From Mycolicibacterium hippocampi (GTDB taxonomy: Bacteria; Actinomycetota; Actinomycetes; Mycobacteriales; Mycobacteriaceae): 64,000 nucleotides of DNA. Below the pieces are notes generated by a model. The model was not told where the DNA came from. It searched no databases and was given only the letters and a program-made list of their open reading frames with translations. Positions 24,625 to 33,318 of the stretch are shown here, piece by piece (position 1 is the stretch's first letter; each line of letters opens with the position of its first letter). Position numbers and translations under genes: made by a program. The stretch covers positions 496,001 through 560,000 of the forward strand of contig NZ_BLLB01000002.1 of the NCBI RefSeq assembly GCF_010723735.1. The letters run 5' to 3'.

Positions 24625-24897
24625 ATGGCCGAAACCTCGCGGCGGACAACGCCTCAACGAGAAGCCGTACAGGCGGTCCGCGAAGCCCAGTCGTTCGCGG
24701 TGGATCTGCCGGTGCTCGGGCGGGTCCGTCTGCCCAGGCCCGAGCAGCTGGCCTTCTACGGGGCGCTCGGTGTGCTCGCCGCCGTCGAGATCATCGAGTG
24801 GCCCGTCGCACTGGTGTTGGCCACCGGGCACCTACTGATCCAGGACGAGCACAACCGCGTCGCCCAGGAGATCGGCGAGGCGCTCGCAGACGCATAG
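24625..24897 (+). CDS. Small single-pass membrane protein of the ctpI operon
   Basis: The 90-residue product has a basic N-terminal part and one hydrophobic segment (FYGALGVLAAVEIIEWPVA, on to LATGHLLI). The EWPVALVLATGHLLI stretch is similar to EWPLLVTVGGAALVV in the first gene of the operon. ATG 24625 is preferred (AAAGG six bases upstream); ATG 24607 is also possible. It follows ctpI by about 30 bases and may be an accessory subunit of the pump. Confidence 0.65.
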   Translation: MAETSRRTTPQREAVQAVREAQSFAVDLPVLGRVRLPRPEQLAFYGALGVLAAVEIIEWPVALVLATGHLLIQDEHNRVAQEIGEALADA

Positions 24898-24906
24898 GCT
24901 GCAGCG

Positions 24907-25560
24907 ATGTCGCCCTTGGAGCAGTCATCGACGGCGCCGATCGCCATGTTCAACGCGCTGTGGTTCAAACCGGACGGCTTCGATCTGTACGCGAAGTACG
25001 CGGCCGGCGTCATGCCGATCCTCGCCGAGGTGGGTGCCGAGCTCGTCACGCCGTTCCTCGTCGCCGAGGATGCCCTCGAGGGCGGTTTCGACCCGTTTCT
25101 CGTCGGCTTCGTCCGTTACCCGTCGGCACAGGCCTTCGATCAGATGTGGCGCAGCGAGCGCTACCGGGAGGTCGCCCACCTCCGCACCGATGCCGTCGAG
25201 CGGGCGGTGCTCACCCGCTGCACGATCGATCCACCCGACGCCACACCGGCCATGCTGAGCCCAGGCGTCGCGGTGCTGAACATGCTGTGGTTCAACGACG
25301 ATGGCCGCGAACGCTACGACGAATATCTGAGGGCGGCGCAGCCGCTGGTCGAGAAGGTCGGCGGCCACTACGTCGCCCCGCGTTTCGTCCCCGAATCGGC
25401 CTATGACGACGACGTCGTGCCCGATCTGATCTTCCTGGGGAACTATCCCTCCACCGAAGCGGTGTTCGAGCTGGTGAACGACGCCGACTACTCACCTGTG
25501 GCCGAGCTCAGGACCGCTGCCGTCCGGCGGTCGGCGACCACGATTCTGCGTGTCCACTGA
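24907..25560 (+). CDS. Protein with two tandem DUF1330-like ferredoxin-fold domains
   Basis: The 217-residue protein has two similar halves. Each contains a strand with an aromatic (MFNALWFKPDG and LNMLWFNDDG), a YxxY-type helix, a strand with a PF or PRF element and the FVRYPSAQAF or LGNYPSTEAV motif. This is the dimeric alpha-beta barrel fold of DUF1330. Such proteins bind small molecules or haem-like ligands, but the ligand is unknown here. It starts nine bases after the previous gene and may be cotranscribed. Confidence 0.7.
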   Translation: MSPLEQSSTAPIAMFNALWFKPDGFDLYAKYAAGVMPILAEVGAELVTPFLVAEDALEGGFDPFLVGFVRYPSAQAFDQMWRSERYREVAHLRTDAVERAVLTRCTIDPPDATPAMLSPGVAVLNMLWFNDDGRERYDEYLRAAQPLVEKVGGHYVAPRFVPESAYDDDVVPDLIFLGNYPSTEAVFELVNDADYSPVAELRTAAVRRSATTILRVH

Positions 25561-25570
25561 CCGCCGAGCC

Positions 25571-27043
25571 TCACACCTGGGGCGGCTTCTTCGTCAGCCC
25601 TTCGACCCAGCGCTGGACGCTGCGGCCGACGGACTTCGGCACATGGTCGGGATCCATCAGGTCGTTCTCGGCCAGCAGGCTGGCCTCACCGGCGATGGTC
25701 TCCTCGGTGAACCGCCGCAGCGTCCGGCCTTCTCCGCGTAGCGTTTCCACCGCCTGAAGGAACGAATTCCGGCGCTGCACGGCGTCGTCGAACTCGTCGG
25801 CGGACACACCGAGGTGCTCGCTCACCAAGTGGTTACGCACCGATGTGATCGTCTGGCGGAGCTCGTCGTGCTCCGCGGCGGCGGGGTCTGCCTCCACGGC
25901 CACGTCGCACTCGCTGTCGAATCCCATCGACCGGTTGTTCAGGTTCGAGGAACCGATGCGCAACAGCCGATCGTCGATCACCATGATCTTGGAATGCACG
26001 TAGATCGGAATGTCCTCGTCGGTCACCGGCCAGTACACAGCCAGTCGCTGATGCTGATCTGATTGCCAGAGTTCATGCAGGAGGCGGTATCTCGCGCTGT
26101 CCATCGCTTGTTCTTCCAGACGGCTTTCCGAGCTACGAGGGATGACGACGACGATTTCCGGGCCGTCGGGTTCGCGCAGCCGCCGGGCCAGCGCGAAGGC
26201 GAGCGTGCGGGAGGCCAGGTACTGGTTCTCGAGGTAGATCGTGTGACGCGCCGCCGCGATCGCCGCGAGGTTGAGCGCCTCCACCTCGCGGATTTCGCTG
26301 TGGTTGTCCATCTCCGGCATGGTGCGCATGATCCCGACATCGACGTTGCGCATGATCGGCTCGAGTCCGTCCGGCCAGACCCGGCGGTCGACGACCACCT
26401 GAGCCACGTACTCGCCCGTCGCCGTCCGCCATCGCTCCCGCGCCTGGTCGCCGAGAGCGCGCGCGGCGGCCCCGCTGACCGCGAAGGCGGCTTCGTGCCT
26501 GGGGCCGTATGCACTTCCGCTGTCGACGCGAAACTCGTTGTTCTGCAGATGCTCGCGAGTATCCCAGCGGCCGTGGGTGAGATCGATGCCGCCGCAGAAC
26601 GCCATCACGTCGTCGATCACCACGATCTTCTGATGATGGACCGCACCGGTCGGATGCGCACCGTCGATGGCGAACTGCAGCCGGTCGCGGGTGAGCCAGT
26701 TCAACAACGCCACGGGCGTGAAGTCACCCCACATCCCTTCGAATGCCGGGAACAGCCGCAGATTCGATCTCAGCAGGTAGATGTCGAGATTGGGCCGCAC
26801 CCGCACCAGCCAACGCAGGAACGTGCCCAGCTGGTTCGGCCCGGGAAGTGTTTTGCCACCGCGCTCGAACGTCATCCGGGTGTCGAAGTCCCACCCGATG
26901 AGCAGGATCCGGCGCTGGGCCTGCAGCAGCGCGGCCTTGCACTGATAGAAGTAGTCGGCGCCATCGATGATGCACGCCAGCTGATCGGCACGTTCCACGC
27001 GCCAGCACGTCTCGCCCGGTGTCAACAGGCGGTCGCTACTCAT
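25571..27043 (-). CDS. Phospholipase D-superfamily protein (cardiolipin synthase-like)
   Basis: The 490-residue protein contains two HKD motifs, HHQKIVVIDD (about residues 137-146) and HSKIMVIDDRLLRIGSSNLN (about 352-371), the catalytic pair of the PLD superfamily. The N-terminal part with LLQAQRRILLIGWDFDTRM is typical for the phospholipase D and cardiolipin synthase group. No N-terminal membrane helix is seen, so it is likely a soluble or peripheral phosphodiesterase or transphosphatidylase. The stop faces the DUF1330-like gene with ten bases between them. Confidence 0.85.
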   Translation of the reverse strand: MSSDRLLTPGETCWRVERADQLACIIDGADYFYQCKAALLQAQRRILLIGWDFDTRMTFERGGKTLPGPNQLGTFLRWLVRVRPNLDIYLLRSNLRLFPAFEGMWGDFTPVALLNWLTRDRLQFAIDGAHPTGAVHHQKIVVIDDVMAFCGGIDLTHGRWDTREHLQNNEFRVDSGSAYGPRHEAAFAVSGAAARALGDQARERWRTATGEYVAQVVVDRRVWPDGLEPIMRNVDVGIMRTMPEMDNHSEIREVEALNLAAIAAARHTIYLENQYLASRTLAFALARRLREPDGPEIVVVIPRSSESRLEEQAMDSARYRLLHELWQSDQHQRLAVYWPVTDEDIPIYVHSKIMVIDDRLLRIGSSNLNNRSMGFDSECDVAVEADPAAAEHDELRQTITSVRNHLVSEHLGVSADEFDDAVQRRNSFLQAVETLRGEGRTLRRFTEETIAGEASLLAENDLMDPDHVPKSVGRSVQRWVEGLTKKPPQV

Positions 27044-27156
27044 GGCAGGCCGTCGACGAGACTTCGCTGCTCACGGCGGACATAGCGCAGTGTCTATCAC
27101 ATCCGGTCCGCACCGACCGGTGACAGAAATCTGACTGCACCCAGCCGCGGCCCCGG

Positions 27157-27181
27157 ATATATGCATGTGCTATGCATATAT
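27157..27181. promoter_or_regulatory. Perfect palindromic operator of the MarR/MFS operon
   Basis: ATATATGCAT, five bases, ATGCATATAT: ten-base perfect arms ending one base before the GTG at 27183. AT-rich palindromes like this are typical MarR sites. It also overlaps an ATG at 27165 which would otherwise be taken as start. Confidence 0.75.
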
Positions 27182-27182
27182 A

Positions 27183-27647
27183 GTGACGCAAGCCCGCTAC
27201 GACCGACTCGACGACCTGCTCACGCGCATTCATCTCGCGCGGCAGCGCCCGGCCTGGCGGCGGCGGCTTCTCGACGGAGCGGACTCGGTGACGAACGTGT
27301 CGATGTTGCGAGTGCTGCGTGCGGTGGAGGAATGCGAACGCACCGAGGCCGGCGCCTCGATCCGCGACGTCGCCGAGTTCATGGCGGTCGAGCAGTCCAC
27401 CGCCAGCCGCACCGTCGCCGCCGTCGTCGCGGCCGGCCTGCTCACCAAGACCTCCGCCCCCGACGATCAGCGGCGGTGTGCGTTGGTGCTGACGGACGTC
27501 GGCCGCAAGGCGCTGGCGACCGTGACGGATCGGCGCCGGGATCTGGTCGCCGAGACGATCGCCGACTGGCCGGACGCCGATGTCGACACGCTGGTCGGCC
27601 TGCTGGACCGGTTGACCGAACGCTTCGAAGGCGCGGGCATCGAGTGA
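27183..27647 (+). CDS. MarR family transcriptional regulator
   Basis: The 154-residue protein has a MarR winged helix (IRDVAEFMAVEQSTASRTVAAV and the wing SAPDDQRRCALVLT). It probably represses its own operon with the downstream MFS gene through the palindrome just before it. GTG 27183 is chosen because the upstream ATG lies inside the operator; there is no Shine-Dalgarno sequence, so the mRNA may be leaderless. The stop overlaps the MFS start by GTGA. Confidence 0.85.
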   Translation: MTQARYDRLDDLLTRIHLARQRPAWRRRLLDGADSVTNVSMLRVLRAVEECERTEAGASIRDVAEFMAVEQSTASRTVAAVVAAGLLTKTSAPDDQRRCALVLTDVGRKALATVTDRRRDLVAETIADWPDADVDTLVGLLDRLTERFEGAGIE

Positions 27648-28903
27648 CCGCAGAAACCACAGAAACCACCGCCCCGCCGCAATCGCGGGGTGCGCTCGGA
27701 TTGATGTTCGACCCGGTCTTCGGTGCGCTGTTCTGGGGAAAGATGTTCTCGGTCGTCGCGGTGTGGACCCACGGCATCGTCGCGGCGATCGTGATGTACG
27801 ACGCGACGCGCTCGGCGCTGATGGTCGGCCTGGTCGGCGTCGTACAGTTCGCACCGCAGCTGATCCTGAGCCCCACCAGCGGCAAGTGGGCCGACACCGG
27901 GAACCCGGAACGTCAGATTCTGCTGGGCCGGGTGTTGTGCATCGCCGGGTCCGGGTTCGTGGCGATCTGGCTGTTCCTCGAACCCGGGCTGCAGGGCACC
28001 GCCACCGCGATTCCGATACTCCTCGGGACCGGGCTGGTCGGGTTCGGCTTCGTCGTGGGCGGGCCGGCGATGCAGTCGATCGTGCCCAACCTGATCCGTC
28101 CCGGTGAGCTCTCCACGGCCATGGCGCTCAACAGCATCCCGATGACCATCGGCCGCATCGCCGGCCCTGCCACCGGTGCCTACCTGGCCGCGCACTTCGG
28201 CTCGGCCACCGGCTTCGCCGTCAGCGCCGGCCTGCACCTGATTTTCGCCGTCTTTCTGGTCGCCGTGCGGTTTCCGGCGCCCCCGGTACGGCGTTCCGGG
28301 GCGGACTACCGGGTGCGCGCCGCACTAAAGTATGTGTGGGCTGACCGCCCGCTGTTGCTGGCACTGATCGCGGTGACTACGGTCGGTTTCGCCTCCGACC
28401 CGTCGATCACGCTGACGCCTTCGATGGCCGATGAGCTCGGCGGCGGCGCCCGCCTGGTGGGAACGTTGTCCGCGGTGTTCGGCATCGGCGCGGCGGTCGG
28501 CATGGTGGCGCTGGCCCTGATGCGGGGGCGGATGGCCTCGGCGCGTGTGTCGAGCATCGGATTGGCGGGGCTGGCCGCCGGGGGTGCGGTGCTGGCCATC
28601 GCGGCGGGACCGGTTGTCGCGATGGCCGGGTTCGCGTTGGCGGGGCTGGGTTTCGGCTGGGCCATGACCGGACTGAGCACCGTGGTGCAGGAGCGCGCGC
28701 CCGAAGAGTTACGAGGCCGCATCATGGCGCTGTGGCTTGTCGGCTTCCTCGGCTCGCGGCCGATCGCAGCCGCGCTGCTCGGCGGTACGGCCGACCTGGT
28801 CAGCGTTCAGGCAGCGTTCGCGGTCGCTGCCGCGCTCACCCTCGCGGTGACGCTGTGGTGCCGACCGTCCAATCTGACGGGCCCGCTACCCGCCCAGCTG
28901 TAG
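27644..28903 (+). CDS. MFS transporter
   Basis: The 419-residue integral membrane protein has about 12 hydrophobic segments in two halves. Between the first ones are the MFS signature LSPTSGKWADTGNPERQ, and in the second half VQERAPEELRGRIMALW. It resembles the enterobactin exporter/macrolide efflux (MFS_3) group. The coupling to MarR suggests export of a toxic or phenolic compound that also acts as inducer. The GTG at 27644 overlaps the MarR stop. Confidence 0.85.
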   Translation: MTAETTETTAPPQSRGALGLMFDPVFGALFWGKMFSVVAVWTHGIVAAIVMYDATRSALMVGLVGVVQFAPQLILSPTSGKWADTGNPERQILLGRVLCIAGSGFVAIWLFLEPGLQGTATAIPILLGTGLVGFGFVVGGPAMQSIVPNLIRPGELSTAMALNSIPMTIGRIAGPATGAYLAAHFGSATGFAVSAGLHLIFAVFLVAVRFPAPPVRRSGADYRVRAALKYVWADRPLLLALIAVTTVGFASDPSITLTPSMADELGGGARLVGTLSAVFGIGAAVGMVALALMRGRMASARVSSIGLAGLAAGGAVLAIAAGPVVAMAGFALAGLGFGWAMTGLSTVVQERAPEELRGRIMALWLVGFLGSRPIAAALLGGTADLVSVQAAFAVAAALTLAVTLWCRPSNLTGPLPAQL

Positions 28904-28915
28904 TCGCAGTTCGGT

Positions 28916-30954
<2,039 letters not shown>

Positions 30955-30978
30955 GAGCTCGTCCCCTCGTGTGTGGTG

Positions 30979-30998
30979 CCCCTGATCCTGACCAGGGG
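30979..30998 (-). terminator. Hairpin between the 13E12 gene and the lipoprotein gene
   Basis: CCCCTG, eight-base loop, CAGGGG, located between the stop at 31079 and the start at 30954. It could end transcription of the 13E12 gene. No U-tract. Confidence 0.4.
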
Positions 30999-31078
30999 TG
31001 ACGGTAGTGCATAAGAGGGCGAATGCGGGCAGCAGTGCGCGGCTGAGTCCGGGCATCGGTGTCCGCCGACGCCACCCG

Positions 31079-32455
31079 TCACGCCGAGGGTGGATCGGGG
31101 TCGCCGCGCAGCAGTTCGTCGGGGTGGTGGACTCGGTTGATCTTCGGTGGGCTGGTGCCATCGGTCCAGGCCAGGCGCCCGTTCGTGGTGGTGCTGGTTT
31201 TCAGGTGACCGTCGTTGACGCGTTTGTGGTCGGGCCCGCACGCGAAGAACAGCAGATCGGCGTCGGTGCGGCCGTCGGGGTGCCAGTTGGGACTGTGGTG
31301 GACCTCGCTGTGGTAGCCGGGTTCCAGGCAGTCCGGCCGGGTGCAACCACCGTCGCGTGCGTAGCAGATGATGCGCTGATCGGCTGTCGCGATGCGCGTT
31401 TGGCGACCCAGGTACAACGGACGGCCGGTGTGTTCGTCGAACACTGCCAGGTAGTGGATGGCGTCAGCCGCCATCCGGATCAGATCCCGCATCGGTAAAG
31501 CGGTGTCTCCGCCGGTGCGCGCCGGGGACGGCATCGACACCTCGGGGTCGTTGACGGCGTGCGCGGCCTGGTTCAACTCTGCGAGGGTGGTGCGCGCGAT
31601 CACCGTCACCGGATGCCCACGATGCGATCCCATGCCCGCGGAGGCGATCCCCAGCTTCAACCCGAGTTTGACTCCGTCGTGGCAGCGTTGGGCATTCGTG
31701 CGATCGTCGCGGGCTTCCTCGACGGCGCCGTCGGGAAGGTGCCTGCCAGGCCGAACTGCTGCGGTGCACGCCTCTATGTAGCTCCTGGTCTCGGGGTCCA
31801 CCCAACCGGTGAACTTCGACATCCCGTCGGGGCCTTGCGGACCCAGCACCAGTCCACGTCGGCGCGCCCGGTCGGCCTCGTCGTAGTGCCCATCGGGATT
31901 GAACAGCGCATCGATGCCCTTGCCGAGCTCGGTGACAAAATCCGCGTCATGACGCGAGGCCTCGCGCACCAAGGTGGCCTCCACGTCGGTCCGGTCGGTG
32001 ACCGAGGTGCACGACGGCAACTTGTTGAGCACTGTGGTGATCGCCTTGAGGTGATCCTCACCCAGCATGCCGGCCGAGACGTGGTCGGCGACCTGAGGCA
32101 GCTGCGCAGGTAGCGGCGGGCCGCACACCTGCCGGCGGGGGCTGATCAGGGCCGCCACCCTGACGCGGCGTCTGAACTCCCGCAGCGGGATCCGCAGCCG
32201 GGAGCACAGCCGGTCGGTCAGCACCGGCGCCATTCCGGATTCATCGGGCGGGTCGGCGAGCTGACCGAACACCCGGTACATCAGCCCGCGGTTGACCCGC
32301 TCCTGGGTCTCCAACCGATCCGCCAGCTCGATCCTGAAACGGGTGCCGACGTCATCGCTGGACAGTGCCCGCATTTCAGCGTGGGCGACGTCAACCTGGT
32401 CGAGCAGAACACGAAACCGCGTCCGTGCTGCCTCGCCAGTGACGTATCCATTCAC
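31079..32455 (-). CDS. 13E12-family DUF222/HNH endonuclease-like protein
   Basis: The 458-residue protein has the long helical DUF222 region (residues about 20-330) and a C-terminal HNH motif: CTRPDCLEPGYHSEVHHSPN at about 385-404, then the ACGPDHKRVND element. These are the mycobacterial 13E12 repeat proteins, present in many copies per genome. Their biological role is unclear; in M. tuberculosis some copies are the targets of the phiRv1 prophage. No phage remains are seen around this copy. Confidence 0.9.
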   Translation of the reverse strand: MNGYVTGEAARTRFRVLLDQVDVAHAEMRALSSDDVGTRFRIELADRLETQERVNRGLMYRVFGQLADPPDESGMAPVLTDRLCSRLRIPLREFRRRVRVAALISPRRQVCGPPLPAQLPQVADHVSAGMLGEDHLKAITTVLNKLPSCTSVTDRTDVEATLVREASRHDADFVTELGKGIDALFNPDGHYDEADRARRRGLVLGPQGPDGMSKFTGWVDPETRSYIEACTAAVRPGRHLPDGAVEEARDDRTNAQRCHDGVKLGLKLGIASAGMGSHRGHPVTVIARTTLAELNQAAHAVNDPEVSMPSPARTGGDTALPMRDLIRMAADAIHYLAVFDEHTGRPLYLGRQTRIATADQRIICYARDGGCTRPDCLEPGYHSEVHHSPNWHPDGRTDADLLFFACGPDHKRVNDGHLKTSTTTNGRLAWTDGTSPPKINRVHHPDELLRGDPDPPSA

Positions 32456-32553
32456 ACCTCGACGCTATCGAACAATTGTTCGAGGAATGCGGCGGGGAGC
32501 TCCGACTTGTGGATGAATCGCGAATTGGGGATAACCGTGCGAGTCGAGAGGCG

Positions 32554-32676
32554 CTACTCCGCTTCGTCGCCTTCGTCGTGGTCGGTCGGTAAGGCCTGCG
32601 CCCCGGGTGTAGCCGGTGCATGTACCTCGTCGGCAGCCGGTTCCTGACGCTCGTCCGGTCCTTGGCTTGTCATCAT
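32554..32676 (-). CDS. Tiny acidic protein, 40 residues
   Basis: An open frame starts at ATG 32676 (or the adjacent ATG 32673), with GGGGG upstream, encoding a Glu/Asp/Ala/Pro-rich peptide starting MMTSQGPDERQEP and ending HDEGDEAE. Small acidic disordered peptides of this kind are frequent in mycobacteria, but expression is not proven. Confidence 0.4.
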   Translation of the reverse strand: MMTSQGPDERQEPAADEVHAPATPGAQALPTDHDEGDEAE

Positions 32677-32780
32677 GAACCCCCAATCGCAGTTGTTGAC
32701 GCGCAACCTGTCTCGGCTGGGCGTCTGTCCTCTACCCGAAAACCGGCCTGGCGACCCTCATCACCTCGAATTTCTCGAAC

Positions 32781-32804
32781 GTTTCGGCGCTCAGGGTTCG
32801 GGCA
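32781..32804 (+). promoter_or_regulatory. SigF-like promoter with leaderless start
   Basis: GTTT, 15 bases, GGGCA; -10 ends nine bases before ATG 32814, so transcription would start at or next to the ATG. Confidence 0.45.
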
Positions 32805-32813
32805 TCCTGCAGC

Positions 32814-33089
32814 ATGGCATTCAAACTCACATACACCGACGGCGAAGAAGCCGAGTACGACGACGCCACTGCCTGGGAGGTGGACGACGGCGTTCTGAAA
32901 ATGGGCCGCACGGAAGGGGACTGGACCGTGCTGGTCTCCCCGAGCCACTGGGCCGTCATCGAGGTGGGCAGCGCGGCAGCGCGGGCCGAGGCCGACACCG
33001 GCACCGATGACGAAGATTCCGAGAAAGACGACGGCGAGAAAGCCGAGAAGACCGACCACAAGGACGAGGACAAGGACAAGGACGACTGA
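32814..33089 (+). CDS. Small protein with highly charged C-terminal tail
   Basis: The 91-residue product has a short beta-rich N-terminal domain (FKLTYTDGEEAEYDD, then VLKMGRTEGDWTVLV) and a tail of alternating acidic and basic residues (EDSEKDDGEKAEKTDHK). I do not recognise the domain; the tail is disordered. No Shine-Dalgarno sequence precedes the ATG, but a SigF-like promoter sits at the distance expected for a leaderless transcript. A 57-residue zinc-finger-like gene follows after two bases. Confidence 0.65.
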   Translation: MAFKLTYTDGEEAEYDDATAWEVDDGVLKMGRTEGDWTVLVSPSHWAVIEVGSAAARAEADTGTDDEDSEKDDGEKAEKTDHKDEDKDKDD

Positions 33090-33091
33090 GG

Positions 33092-33265
33092 ATGGATCAC
33101 GAGTGTGAGGGCAGCGGCCGAGAATTGCCCGACGGCCCACCTCCCGATCGGGCGACAGTGTGCCCGGTATGCGGTCGCGAGATCCGGGTCGACCCCGACG
33201 AGACCCCCGACGGTTCGAGTTTTGTCATCGCCCGGCACCAGAAGGTCACCCAGGAATCTCCCTGA
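33092..33265 (+). CDS. Tiny protein with CPVCG zinc-finger motif, 57 residues
   Basis: An ATG two bases after the stop of the previous gene opens a frame of 57 residues. It contains HECEGSGRELPDG and CPVCGREIRVDPDE, giving three or four possible metal-binding cysteines plus a C-terminal His (VIARHQK). This looks like a small zinc ribbon. Likely cotranscribed and translationally coupled with the previous gene. Function unknown. Confidence 0.6.
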   Translation: MDHECEGSGRELPDGPPPDRATVCPVCGREIRVDPDETPDGSSFVIARHQKVTQESP

Positions 33266-33318
33266 TCCCCGAGCCCCGAGGCCACCGGCGCGGGACATGA
33301 GGCACTCTGGTCCCCACG

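Noticed and set aside
27165..27182. Upstream ATG as start of the MarR gene
   Set aside because: It lies within the left arm of the perfect palindrome and has no ribosome binding site; the GTG at 27183 fits better.
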